From: Sipunculus nudus
Lineage: Eukaryota > Annelida > Sipuncula > Golfingiida > Sipunculidae
DNA: 64,000 nt
Reading direction: 5' to 3'
Assembly (NCBI GenBank): GCA_026874595.1
Contig: CM049308.1
Coordinates: 34,652,027-34,716,026 of the forward strand
Shown here piece after piece: positions 8,565 to 19,625 of this stretch (position 1 is the first letter of the stretch; every line of letters begins with the position of its first letter). The notes under the pieces are model-generated. The model was given only the letters and a program-made list of their open reading frames with translations, did no database searches and was not told where the DNA came from. Both the position numbers and the translations under genes were made by a program.

Positions 8565-11130
8565 TTTAGCTAAGCTGACTGTCATCTGAGCTATAGCGAT
8601 CACCCTTTGTCCGTCGTCCGTCTGTCCGTTAACAGGGCACAAATCGTAACCGCTGGACCTGGAATCCTCTAACTTGACATCCAGGGAGGTCCATGAAAAT
8701 TCTCTGTGGAAACCTGGAATTAGGTCTCTGTTACCCGTATTCTTTGAGCTATGGGGCTCCGAAGTACCCCCCAGAATAATGGAAAATTTGATACAAAAGC
8801 TCAATGTATCTGAACAACTAATGCATTGATCACCATGATTCTTTGCATAGATATTGATCATGGAGTGTTTCATCAGTTTCTGCAGACTGGTGGCGCTAAC
8901 TGTATTTTTTTTCTTTTTTTTTTACGATTTTTTTTCTCTGTTTTTGAGACCTCTTAAGATGTGGTCATCTAATAACAAGGCACAGATCCTAAGGACTGGA
9001 CCTAAAATCATCTCTCTTGACATGCTGGGAGGCCCATGAAAAGTCTCTGTGGAAACCTGGAATAAGGTCTCTGTTACTTGTATTCTTCGAGCTACGGGGC
9101 TCTGAAGTACCCCCCAAATAATGGAAAATTTGATACAAAAGCTCAAGTATCTGAATAACTAATGCATTGATAACCATGATTTTCTGCATGGAAATTGGTC
9201 ATGAATGTTTCATCACTTTCTGCAGACTGGTGGCGCCACCTGTATTTCTTTTCCATTTTTTACAATTTTTTTCTCTATTTTTGAGACCTTTCAAGATTCG
9301 GTATTCTGTTAACAGGGAACATATCCTAAGGACTGGACCTAAAATAATTTCTCTTGACATGCTGGGAGGCCCATGAAAAGTCTCTGTGGAATCCAGAAAT
9401 AAGGTCTTTGTTACCCATATTCTTTGAGCTATGGGGCTCTTTAAGTCCCCCCAAATAATGGAAAATTTGATACAAAAGCTCAAGTATCTGAATAACTAAT
9501 GCATTGATAACCATGATTTTTTGCATGGAAATCGTTCATCAATGTTTCACCACTTTCTGCAGACTGGTGGCGCCACCTGCATTTTTTCAATTTTTACGAA
9601 TATTTTTTCTGTTTTTGGGACCTCTTGAAATGCAGTCATCTGTTAACAGGGCACAAATCCTAAGGACTGAACCTAGAATCTTCTCTCTTTAAATGCAAGG
9701 AGGCCCATGAAAAGTCTCTGTGGAAACCTGGAATTAGGTCTCGGTTACCCATATTCTTTAAGCTATGAGGCCCTGAAGTCCCCCCCCCCCCCCCCAGAAT
9801 TATGGAAAAATGTGATACAAAAGCTCAAGTATCTGAACAACTAATGCATTGATCACCATGATTCTTTGCATAGATATTGATCATGGAGTGTTTCATTAGT
9901 TTCTGCAGACTGGTGGCGCTACCTGTATTGTTTTTTATTTTTTACGATTTTTTTCTCCAGTTTTGAGACCTCTTAAGATGCGGTCATCCGTTAACAGGGC
10001 ACAAATCCTAAGGACGACCTAGAATCTTCTCTCTTGACATGCTGGGAAGCCCATGAAAAGTCTCTGTGAACCTGGAATAAGGTCTCTGTTACCCATATTC
10101 TTTGAGCTCTTTAAATACCCCCCCCCCCCAGAATAATGGAAAATTTGATACAAAGGCTCAAGTATCTGAACGACTATTGCATTGATCACCAAGATTCTTT
10201 GCATGGCTATTGATCATGGAGTGATTCATCATTTTCTGCAGAAAGGTGGTGTCACCTGTATTTTTTTCGATTTTTTACAATTTTTTTTCTCTATTTTTGA
10301 GACGTGAAAAGATGCAGTCATCTGTTAACAGGGCACACTTCGTAACCACTGGACCTTAAATCTTCTATCTTGACATGCTGGGAGGTCAATAAAAAATATC
10401 TCTGTTGAAACCTGAAATTAGGTCTCTGTTACCCATATCCCCTGAGCTATGGGGCTCAGTAGACCCCAAATAATAACTTAATTTTTGATACAAAAAGCTC
10501 AAGTATCTCAACATATTGTGCATTGATTGCCATATTTTCTTTGCATGCATTTTCATCATGGAGTGTTTCATCAGTTCTTGTTGACTGGTGGCGTCACCTG
10601 TTTTTTCCCCCAATTTTTATGCATTTTTTCTCTATTATTTAATCCTTCAAAGATGCGGCCGTCTGTTATCAGGGCAGGGAGGTCAATGAAAAATATCCTT
10701 GGAAACCTGAAATTAGGTCTCTGTTACCCATATTCTCTGAGCTATGGGGCTCTGAAGTCTGAAGCACCCCTAGCATAATTGAAAATTTGATACCAAAGCA
10801 GGGCACAAATTAAAACCATTGGAACTAGAATCTTCTAACTTTAAATCCAGGGAGGTCCATGAAAAGTCTCCTTGGAAACAAGAAATTAGGTCTCTGTTAC
10901 CCTTAATCTTTGAGCAATGCGGCTAGTAAGAACACCCAAGAATATTTGAAAATTTGATACCAAAGCAGAGCACAAATGATAACCATTGGACCAAGAATCT
11001 TCTCACTTGGCATCCTGAGAATTCCTTAAAAGTTCCCCCGTCTAAACCTGAAATTGGGTCACTGTGATCTATATTCTCAGAGTTTTGGGGTATGTTTGAG
11101 CATCCCAGAAGTAATGAAAAATACACACAA
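8565..11130 (+). repeat. ~340-bp satellite-like tandem array, 6-8 diverged copies
   Basis: The landmark 'ctgcagactggtggcgc' or close variants recurs at about 8880, 9221, 9559, 9903, 10237 and 10579, giving spacings of 334-344 bp. Each unit also has 'ccatgaaaagtctctgtgg', 'ggaaaatttgatacaaaagc' and 'ctgttaacagggcacaaat'. Copies decay toward the right end (10680-11130 are shortened). The left edge at 8573-8640 (gagctatagcgatcaccctt then gtccgtcgtccgtctgtccg) resembles a dispersed mollusc repeat. Inverted single copies occur at 21030-21360 and 45756-46060. The 60-110-codon frames inside are repeat shadows. Confidence 0.9.
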
Positions 11131-11255
11131 ATTGCCAGGTTCCTCAGGAAAGGCTGGTTGGAATGTCATCGGATTTGGTGTGCTAATGGGTCTTGATGAA
11201 CTTAAGCTAATATCCATGAATGATGATGCCACCTATATTATCTTATAAACTTTAT

Positions 11256-11486
11256 TTATTTTACATGGATTGTACAACTAGTTATAATAACTAATATGAG
11301 GCACTCTCCATGGCTCGGTTGTTGGCTCTCGATCGTCGTTAAGGGTGGAGGAAACCGGACGGCCCGGAGAAAACCAACGACCTTGGATTGGCCACTACAA
11401 CCCATTCTCATAGCCACACCGGGTATCGAACCTGGTTTGCCAGCGGAGAAGGCCGAGTGTTTTACCACTCAGCTGTCCAGGTCCCT
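11256..11486 (-). mobile_element. tRNA-derived SINE (minus strand)
   Basis: On the minus strand the head begins cctggacagctgagtggtaa (A-box-like, GAGTGG) and carries ggttcgatacccgg (a near-perfect B box). The body has ggttttctccgggccgtccg followed by gtttcctccaccc, a conserved central segment I associate with metazoan SINEs, though I cannot name the family reliably. The 3' end runs into taaaataaataaag-type A/T-rich sequence near 11256. No clear target duplication was found. Confidence 0.7.
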
Positions 11487-11912
11487 ATTAGGACATATGG
11501 TCAAATGTCAGTCGGCTGAGCGTCATGACCCATGGGTCACTTGTTTACCATTCATATTACTCTTACAAAAATAAAGCGACCGTTTCCCACCAGAGATCAG
11601 TTGACAAATGTAACTTTACCCATGTGATGCCTAACCAAGTATACTCCTCCCGTTAGATCGCTTTTTCCGTTAATATAATATTTACATAAATGGAAATAAC
11701 ACTAGTAACTTATGATTACTAAATGTCGTTTGTATAGTGTCATAGCCTGGTAGCACACACCCACTCCTCTGGGCCATTTTTTTTTCGGCCTGAGAGATGC
11801 ATTTGGAACAAACAACAATGCGGGGTCAGGTGGAATTCTGTGGGGTCCGGCACCGAAAAAAAATTCAGGTGGATAAAATGGTTACTTGTGTGCCCTGTAC
11901 AAACACTCATAC

Positions 11913-11964
<52 letters not shown>

Positions 11965-12335
11965 GCATTACTCAAACCAGATTCGTCTATCTGTATAAGG
12001 ACATGCAGATAAACTTATCATCAAATTCTTACCTTCAGTTCCACTAACCTGTCATTAGGAATAGTTGACATCACTCTTTGAACCAGACTCAGAGATTTGC
12101 ACCTGGACCCCAATATAGTTCCATAAATTAAACTAAGCCTGGGTAAAATCTTTTTTTTTTTAGAGGCTTAACATCCGAATTCTCTGTTCAATATTAACCA
12201 AGGCAATATTTTTCAATAAGCCAGGGAATTTATTTATTCCTTTTTAGTATACCATAAAATGGCACAAATGGCTTTGTATCTCCTGCTTCATACCACATCA
12301 TGTTCAGTTCGTGATCTTTGTTTTATTCATTGCAG
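11487..12335. other. Spacer with (CATA)n(TA)n microsatellite
   Basis: (acatac)n then (TA)n at about 11910-11960. The rest is unique-looking AT-rich sequence. The last 30 bp (ttgttttattcattgcag) form a good splice acceptor for the exon that follows. Confidence 0.5.
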
Positions 12336-12701
12336 ATGCTTGATGCAGTTAGTGAGATGCAGGGGGAAACGATCAACATTCCGGCCACTGAAGAATCCCT
12401 GCAAGCCACAATTGTCCGGGCTGCTGGTGCAGCTTTCACGCCCAGGGACTTTCAAAGGTCCAAACATGCCAACTACTGTGTTCTAGTGAAAAATGTAATG
12501 GCAGCATTGGTTTCAATTGGGATGGGTTCAATGAAGAAAGTAAGACTAGGGACCTCAACAAGAACGACAGAAGTCTTTGGCAAGACTTCACCGGACGCCA
12601 TTCCGGTGGATATGCTCCTTGTGCTTCATTTCAGCGAAGACGAATACACAGAGGCTTTCTTTGCCGCCTTCTTCCCCCCGCGTGGGGAGGCATGCCCTTG
12701 A
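12336..12701 (+). CDS. Exon-like ORF of unknown function
   Basis: After a strong polypyrimidine-AG acceptor the frame opens exactly at ATG and runs 121 codons to TGA at 12699-12701. The protein looks globular: an amphipathic segment (ATEESLQATIVRAAGAAF), TPRDFQRSKHANYCVLVKNVMAALVS, then basic STRTTEVFGKTS, and a hydrophobic/acidic DMLLVLHFSEDEYTEAFF. An in-frame gtaaga donor (AAGAAA|gtaaga, exon end 12539, phase 0) could end the exon after 68 codons. I do not recognise the family. Composition and codon usage look coding, unlike the surrounding AT-rich DNA. Confidence 0.45.
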   Translation: MLDAVSEMQGETINIPATEESLQATIVRAAGAAFTPRDFQRSKHANYCVLVKNVMAALVSIGMGSMKKVRLGTSTRTTEVFGKTSPDAIPVDMLLVLHFSEDEYTEAFFAAFFPPRGEACP

Positions 12702-12818
12702 CCAGCTTTACTCAGGTAGAGAGGAGGTATTCTTCTCCAGGTTCAGGTATTCGAGCCCCTTGCAGAGTCCACAACAATGTGCAAGTCAGGAGCCTCCCTT
12801 GAGGTGTGCCTGCCTCAG

Positions 12819-13269
12819 GCAACGATATTACCGAACCCCCCCCCCCTGCACAGGAGGGATGCCCGGTTGAAGATGACATGAACCAGACTCCTCCTTTGAC
12901 ACCGAGTACAACAGGAGGTTTGCCCAACCCAGGTCAACAGGTTAACAAAACCTCCCCCGCACAGGACGGGTGCTTGAATACCGACGGCAGCCCTAACCCA
13001 AAGAGGATAAAGTTACTCCTAAAATTGAAGACAACCACCATATGCACAAGTGGTGCTGCCTCCTCTGCCCCACACACCAACAGTAGCACTAAGTGTCAGG
13101 CAGAATCATCCACATCAATGAGCTCTCAAAGATTTAATGCTTTACAAGCTGAAGGTGTGTCTGGGGATGCAAGTTATAGGGACATGCGCAACTCAGAGGG
13201 AGATCATCCATTCCAGTCAGACAGTTTCAGAGAAACTGGAAACTTAAATCTAGGTTCAGGGTTTTCACC

Positions 13270-13272
<3 letters not shown>
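12819..13272 (+). CDS. Pro/Ser/Gln-rich ORF, possible downstream exon
   Basis: The frame is open across this segment, following a possible acceptor (tgcctcag at 12818). The peptide is low-complexity: TEPPPPAQEGCP, TPPLTPSTTGGLPNPGQQ, repeat-like SPAQDGC, an NLS-like NPKRIKLLLKLK, then Ser/Thr-rich sequence. It runs into a (TA)n tract at 13273. Its phase (one carried base) does not match either plausible donor in the preceding ORF, so I could not build a joined model. It could be the tail of the same gene or an unrelated reading frame. Confidence 0.3.
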
Positions 13273-13345
<73 letters not shown>

Positions 13346-13591
13346 GACAGGCACTCTTATTGTGATGAAATGTTATATATATATGGGACAGGCACTCTTA
13401 TTGTGATGAAATGTTATTCAATAGTTACGGTTTCACACACACACATATATATATATATACGGGTGCCTCAGTTTGTAGTGACACATAGAGTTAACTTGTT
13501 TTTGATGGGGTAGGTTTTCACCTGACTTACAAATTTCACATTAACACTGGAGTGTATATATTTTTCACATTAACACTGCAGTGAATATATT
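13273..13591. repeat. (TA)n tract followed by two short tandem duplications
   Basis: (TA)n at 13273-13343. A 41-bp duplication (gggacaggcactcttattgt..., 13344-13376 and 13385-13417) is separated by atatat. A 29-bp duplication (tttcacattaacactg..., starts 13534 and 13563) follows. A second small (TA)n lies at 13446-13459. Confidence 0.85.
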
Positions 13592-13599
13592 TTCTTTAT

Positions 13600-13612
13600 G
13601 AAGAAACCTGTG

Positions 13613-13683
<71 letters not shown>

Positions 13684-13695
13684 ACAGGTTTCTTC
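13600..13695. repeat. Palindrome: 15-bp perfect arms around (TA)n
   Basis: gaagaaacctgtgta (13600-13614) and its exact reverse complement tacacaggtttcttc (13681-13695) flank about 66 bp of (AT)n. The whole block could extrude as one hairpin of about 96 nt. Confidence 0.85.
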
Positions 13696-14869
13696 AGTAT
13701 TTACTCTGTTCATTTAGGTCTCCCTGTGTCATTGGACTGGCAGGACTGCCCTATTAGTAGGGCTGGCCCTGACCCCAAGTGGCACATGATAATCTTCTGG
13801 TTCCGCCTCCACTTTGATCTGCCTCAAAGCCTCATATATTCCCTTGCATGTTTCGCATGAAATCCGGGGCTTTCTGAGACCGACACAAAGTGTGTTTTCT
13901 AAAGTTGCATTTCCCATCCATGTACATCCCTTACTTTATTTGCTGACAAAATGTCATTTTACTTCATTTGCTAACAAAATGTCATTTTACTTCATCAGTG
14001 AATCCTTACTTTTGCATGACATATCTGCTTAGTAGTTACGTTGTATTTTCTTTTATTTTTGGTGCATATCTTCTGTAACTGTGTACATATTTACATGCAA
14101 GGGACTGTGGTTCCATACATGTTTACATGTCCCTTAACAGCATTTCCACACCTGATCAGGTAATCCATATTAATTAGCCAATATCCATACCATTTCTTAA
14201 ATGAGCAATATCAGTATAGAATATATGTGCCCCGTGCTAGCTATTTCCTTAAACATTTGCTGCCCTAGCAGAGGGATCCTGTTATCACATATTTTCCTGT
14301 TTCCATATGCTAGTTATTTTCTTTCCTCGTTATTTTCAAGTTCATTTGATATTATGCATGAACATGTATTGCTTTCACTTTTGGCTACATAATACCATGC
14401 GTGGGTTACATGTACAAAAGGTGCCACTTGTTGAATATTTGGTAAATACTGGCGATCATGTCTTTTAAATAAATTGTTCATGTTATATCTGTTGCTTATT
14501 AATGTTTGATGCCTTACACTGCTGAACATTGTATTGGTGTGTGCATGTGTGAACTCCAGTCTCATAGTCATGTGGAATTACCTGCTTTCATATATGGTTT
14601 CCTTTCATGGGCTCTCCTTGAAAACCTCCCCAATCACTGCATATATTACAATGGAAATATGTGAGAAACTGTTCTCTCACAGGCGGGTCCCACGTCTCAG
14701 AAAGGGGAGGGTCGCTCCCACACAAACTTACAGATAACCAGTCGATCGGTTTAGGCTCTATATTTCACGAATCAATGCAGATAAGGAGGTATTATATCCG
14801 TTTATATAGAAAGAACATTTTGTTTTTCTTCAAGAAAATAAGTCTATTAAGATACTTTTGAGGTCCCAT
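13696..14869. other. No recognisable gene
   Basis: AT-rich sequence with a short local duplication of 'cttcatttgctaacaaaatg' (about 13935-13990). Open frames on both strands lack splice sites or motifs. Confidence 0.4.
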
Positions 14870-15420
14870 ATTTACCTTTCCGAGTCGTAACCGGAAGTGA
14901 GCATGGAGCGGCGATTTCAAATCATAGAGGGAGTGAATGAGCAATTAAAATCAAATTGTATCTGGTATATTTGTGCTAATCTGGCATCATATCCAATTAA
15001 ATAATGAACAAAATGAGTTTATCTTATGATAAGAGCGTGTATTTAATTTAAACAAATCACTGAACTGGCATTTAATTAGGCATATGTATGGCTGTCAGGG
15101 GTGCCGAGTTGAACGGGTCAACGATTTCTTGACCGTCAACCTTTAAAATCAATGGACTTTACATCAAGTGTATTTTATTAAGTAGATCAACGAAGATTAT
15201 AAGGACTAAATACTATATCAAGGATTATTTTTTCAAATAATATTTGTCCATCTAGATACATCGAGCTCCCATATTTCTGTTGAGGAGTGGCCATTGGGCG
15301 GCTATAGTTTAAAATATTGAGGGGTCAATGAGAAAATATCATGTAATTCGATGAAATAATGTATATTATTGCTGCAAGTAACATTTTCAATTTAATAATA
15401 AACAAAATGATTTTTTAGCT
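14870..15420 (+). repeat. Diverged ~365-bp tandem duplication
   Basis: Two segments (about 14870-15030 and 15240-15410) share order and wording: 'tcccatattt', a cggcgattt/cggctatagttt segment, 'gagtgaatgag'/'gggtcaatgag', and 'aataatgaacaaaatga'/'aataataaacaaaatga'. Too diverged for me to give an identity. Confidence 0.55.
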
Positions 15421-16690
15421 CAGCCATCCGTCCGTAGATGTGGCATGTTTTGAAACCGTAAGACCTAGGAATCCAAAATTCGGCATAATGTTAGATGTCC
15501 CCAAGATCTCCTACCAAGCCGAAAACTGGGTCTTTGCGACTTCGTTCCTTTGAGAAATTAAGGAAAAACCTCAATTTTTTATCATAAACCTATTTTTACA
15601 CTTCAGGACCGCCTAATATCAAAACCACTCATCTGGTTTTCCTCATATTTACCATAAATAATCCTCTATATTGGTCCTATGTACATGCCAGAAATAAGGT
15701 CTGTTTTATATAATTTAAAAAAAGTTATGTGCCCAAACATAATGCATTTTGTAAATAATCAGGAAAGAAATTTTATCACTTAACACAAAACTTTTTAAAA
15801 CTAAGCACTTTTTTCCAGTAATGTTACTTTTATTAATCAAAATTAAATTGTATACCCAAAATTAAATCAAAATCTTTTAAATTTTTTAAAATATAAGCAA
15901 AATTAAAAAATTGGTACCTTAAATTTTGCCCAAATTTGTCCATGGCACTTTTTTTCCCTGTAACTGTTGTTGATTTAATGTTCAAAGCATGTTTTTGTTA
16001 GCATTTCAACTGTTAACACCAAAAGTATGAAACCAGTTGATCAAAAACTGTAGATTTTATTCAGGTTTCAAGCACCATGTCACATTTTGTTTACATCAAG
16101 CTAGTGTTATGCAGTTTGCTAGAGCTCAGCTCCCGAGCTTCAGCTCTAAGTTCCTTTAATTAGGCAAAACAGTTAGATGTCTCCAAAAAACCGGCTTCTG
16201 TGGCTCAGGGGTAGAGCGTAGGGCTCAAAGCCGGGAGATCGTGAGTTCGAATCTCAGCCGAGCCGGTGAGATTTTTCACGGTCGACCCCAACCCAGGGTG
16301 GGTGCTCTGCAGGCCCAATGGGAGACTGTACCGAACAGTCGGGTTTCACTCACAAACGAGTGCGCCTTTCGGGGGTTCCTCAGTGTTAAGACCCAGCAAT
16401 GGGGATGAGGCACACCCAGGACCCGCAGGAGTGAATCACCGAGCCTGGTTGACGCCAGAGCATTGTGTGCAAGCCCCTGTCACGGAGTCCGAAACCGAAA
16501 TGGAAATTCTGCAGTTGTATATAGACTTAGTTAAGCAAGCATTTAAAAAAATGGAGGCGGTTACCTCCACCAAAAAAATCTTTAAAAAAAAAAGATGTCT
16601 CCAAAATCCCCTATCATGCTAAGAATTTAGTCACTAGGTCTTTATTCCTTAGAGATATTAATGAAAAACTTTTTTCTTTTAATATCTGTA
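15410..16690 (+). repeat. Dispersed repeat, two sub-copies, interrupted by a SINE
   Basis: Starts tagctcagccatccgtccgt. The phrase 'gttagatgtccccaag' (about 15492) reappears as 'gttagatgtctccaaaa' (16173), followed in both copies by tcctaccaagc/ccctatcatgc and 'actgggtctttgcgac'/'actaggtctttattcc'. The second sub-copy is split by the SINE at 16189-16592. Confidence 0.6.
16189..16592 (+). mobile_element. tRNA-derived SINE with 14-bp target-site duplication
   Basis: The head (16191-16265) reads ccggcttctgtggctcaggg, with a Pol III A box (tggctcaggggtagagc, from 16201) and a B box (gagttcgaatctc, 16243-16255) about 40 nt apart. The acceptor and anticodon stems are partly degraded, so it is not a working tRNA. 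A tRNA-unrelated body of about 300 bp follows, and it ends in an A-rich tail. The element is flanked by agatgtctccaaaa at 16175-16188 and again at 16593-16606, a clean LINE-type target duplication. The 118-codon open frame through the body is incidental. Confidence 0.9.
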
Positions 16691-16955
16691 TATTATATGG
16701 CACCCAATCTGCTCCAGGTTTTGGTGCCTCTCGTACAGCTTTCTCTATCATTCTTGTAGGTGTAAGGTGGTGTTATGAAAATATATATTTATCATGGATA
16801 ATATCATCATGTTTGATGACGGCCATCGTGTTGAGACCGAGGACCGTGTGAAAAAAAAACCATGTTCCAGGATGTGCCTTTAATGAAGAACAAAAAGCAT
16901 TCCCTCGTAAAAGGGAAAGCAAGTGGATGTTTTGCCCACCAATAACAGGAGAAAA

Positions 16956-17030
<75 letters not shown>

Positions 17031-17340
17031 GTGTTTATGCTCCTTCCAAACCTTTTGCAAACTATGTATGGAGGTAAATCAAATTGAATTTTGCTTTTAT
17101 ATGTATTTATTATGTCCAGAGGAAGCATACTTACAAAAGGGGAATTTTCCACATAGGACCTTATAAAAAAAAAAACTTGATAACATTTATTACTCTTAAT
17201 ATATTTTCTCCCAAATAACCATCTCAATGAATATTTTTACTTTAAAGGTGCAAATTATGTAGCTTTAAGGATCTGTCCAACAACAGCTTTGATACACTCT
17301 AAAAAATGACGTTTCACAGATGTTTTATATGATGTATAGC
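16691..17340. other. Spacer with long (TA)n
   Basis: (TA)n at about 16957-17027. The remainder is AT-rich with no gene that I can support. Confidence 0.5.
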
Positions 17341-17370
17341 ATGTTTTGTTTGCAAACACGTTTCAATTTT

Positions 17371-17484
17371 AAACATGTTTCAAAACATGTTTCAGCGTTT
17401 GTTTCCTAAATTGGGTCGATTGAAACATCATGCTATGTCGTTACATGTGTGAAACATGTGTAAAACATGTTTTAAGACATGTCT
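17371..17484. promoter_or_regulatory. Cluster of p53-family-type half-sites
   Basis: AAACATGTTT occurs at 17371-17380 and 17383-17392 (2-nt spacer), and again at 17463-17472 followed 2 nt later by AGACATGTCT (17475-17484). AAACATGTGT at 17452-17461 is a one-mismatch site. Each full site fits RRRCWWGYYY, the half-site of p53/p63/p73, and two pairs have the short spacer of a full response element. Position just upstream of E2F-like sites and a possible first exon suggests a promoter (inference). Confidence 0.4.
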
Positions 17485-17630
17485 CGCGCGGGAAATTACA
17501 TTTTACTTGTTTTAACCGCCGTTATTTTTTGCCACTGATCACATGACCGGATATTCTCCCTATTCTTATGATAAACTGATTGCGAGTGATCGCGGGAAAG
17601 ATGAAAACTTCCGAGAAAACGGCACGTGAT
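17485..17630 (+). promoter_or_regulatory. CpG-containing promoter-like segment with E2F and E-box motifs
   Basis: GCGCGGGAAA (17486-17495) and TCGCGGGAAA (17590-17599) match E2F sites, TCACATGA (17539-17546) an M-box-like E-box, and CACGTG (17623-17628) a canonical E-box. The segment is richer in CpG than its surroundings. No TATA box is seen. Confidence 0.35.
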
Positions 17631-17653
17631 TTTGAGCAATAACCAGGTCCACC

Positions 17654-17729
17654 TTGGATGATGTTCAGTCTTGGGTGCAGAGAAGGTTTCCTGTAGCAAT
17701 CCAAAATATAATTTGCCAGAAATTAAAAG
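17654..17729 (+). CDS. Possible short first exon
   Basis: Open frame DDVQSWVQRRFPVAIQNIIC ending in QKLK at an AAAAG|gtgagt donor. The W-x3-FP and downstream Ile/Leu spacing faintly recall the start of a SAM domain, but this is weak. No in-frame ATG precedes it (the nearby ATGATG is in another frame), so it may be non-coding or start differently. Confidence 0.25.
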
Positions 17730-18830
17730 GTGAGTCAAACGTTAAGTTTGTGAACAGTATATATATTCATAATATCGCTCATAGAGATACAAATATTCAT
17801 GCTTTATATAAATTACAACATTTTACTTTCACAAGAATTAATATGCAATGTAAAGTACAAACCACCATTCAAATACAATAATGTCACTTATGAGACAATT
17901 CATATACAAGGGTATGTACAGGATTTTGGAGAGGTGGGGGGGGGGGGTCTAACCTCGGGGGGGATTTCCAAAATAAAAGTCCTTAATTTTCAAAAGCTGA
18001 TGAGATACAGCCCTCTGAAGGGCCAATAATTCACTGGTTGTCATTGTAAAGGAGGGGGGGGGGGCTTTCTTGACCCATTGGAACCCCCATTCCCACAATG
18101 CCGCGCCCCTGAATATAAGACTTTCCAGTGCACTTATTCCATGTGAGTCCAGAACAAGAGTAAGTAGTAGCGTCAATTTATCTTGGGGGGGGGGGGGGTA
18201 CCCCTCCATATTGATGCCCCTGCAGGTAAGTAATTTAAGAGGGGGCAATCAAGCAAGCAGGAATGTTAATGACTGTAGCAGTCTTTGAAATTTGGAGTGT
18301 TTTTATATTTAAAAAATTGCTTTAAAATTGACATGTTGTTTTTATATTTTTTTAAGTAAAACAAGAGGTCATTAGCAGCTTCTTATTAGAAACTACTGTA
18401 CAAAATTCAATTTGGTTCGGCAAAACCACGACCCATCTTTGTGTCCATTGTGGACCCAAGTTTATAGGCTGCAATGTATAGGCTGCTGAGTAGGTAAGAT
18501 ATTTATTTATCAATTGTGCTGCATGATGAAAATTTTGCTGTTTCAAGAAGTAGGGTGTCCAAAGATAATCTTGTTAAATTTTTCAAGGCAGTTTTACTGA
18601 AACCTTGAATTTGAAGATGTATAAGGAAAACATAAGAAATTTGTGATGAGAATGATAAAATTAGCAAATTCAAAACCTGAAATTATGTGCAATATCATAT
18701 TTGTGTAGATTAAAATCTGCAGCATGTTCAAAAATTACCTCATGGGCACATCGTAAACCAAATGGTAATTTATCCATCTTATCAATGCTGAATATGAGTA
18801 CATGGTTGGTGATAGTGGAATAGGTTCCAG
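17730..18830. other. Spacer with poly-G tracts
   Basis: G-runs of 10 or more at about 17936-17948, 18053-18063 and 18185-18197. No gene supported. Confidence 0.5.
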
Positions 18831-19625
18831 AGTAACAAGGCTGGATGTGTGAATGGAGTCCAGGGTACCAATGCTTGATGTGTGGTTTCTTGTGGATTTT
18901 GGTCAAGGGTACCAAGGCTGGGTGTGTGTACATGGGTGTTGGTGGAAATGGGTTCAGAGTACCAAGTCTGGTGGTGGTGAACTTAGGTCTAGGGTACCAA
19001 GGCTGGATGAATGTACATGGGTGTTGACGGAATGGGGTTCAGGATACCAAGAATGGATGTGTGCACATTTGTAGTGGTAGGGGTCCAGGGTACCAGTGCT
19101 GGATGCATGCATATGGGTGGTGCTTGTGGAATAGGATTCAGGATACCAAGTCTGGGTGTGTGAAAACATGACTAGTGGTGGTACCAAGGCTGGTTGTATG
19201 CACACGGTGTTGATTGAACTGGGTCTAGGGTACTAAGGCTGGATGTCTGATTACATGACTGGTGATGGACTGGAGTCCAGGGTACAAAGGCTGGATGTGT
19301 GATCATGGATGTTTGTGGAATGTGGTCCAGGGTACAAAGGCTGGATGTGTGTACATGGGTGTTGCTGGAATGGGGTCAAGGGTATCAAGGTTGGATGTGT
19401 GTACATGGGTGTTGGTGGAATGGAGTCCAGGGTACCAAGGCTGGATGTGTGTACATGGGTGTTGGTGGAATGGAGTCCAGGGTACCAAGGCTGGATGTGT
19501 GTACATGGGTGATGGTGGTGGGACTGCTTTGGATACCCAGGCTGGATGGTTAAATATTAGTGGTAGGATGGTTTCCAGGGTACAAAGGCTGGTCGTGGGT
19601 ATATTGGTGGTAATGGTGGTATAGA
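18831..19625 (+). repeat. 50-bp minisatellite, about 15 copies
   Basis: The unit reads ggtaccaaggctggatgtgt then gtacatgggtgttggtggaa and tggagtccag. Exact 50-bp spacing is seen at 19381, 19431 and 19481; outer copies are more diverged. Because 50 is not a multiple of 3, the apparent proteins here cycle through frames (CVYMG, DVCTWV, WMCVHG) and are not genes. Confidence 0.9.

Noticed and set aside
8532-11126. Short ORFs on both strands (e.g. repeated ILELLYQIFHY peptides)
   Set aside because: Recurring shadows of the 340-bp satellite.
16191-16265. Functional tRNA gene
   Set aside because: A and B boxes are good, but the acceptor and anticodon stems do not pair fully and a SINE body with target duplications follows.
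16266-16622. 118-codon ORF after the tRNA-like sequence
   Set aside because: Lies inside the SINE body and its A-rich tail.
19262-19624. Trp/Cys/Gly-rich repetitive frames
   Set aside because: 50-bp minisatellite; the frame changes every unit and no splice or promoter context exists.
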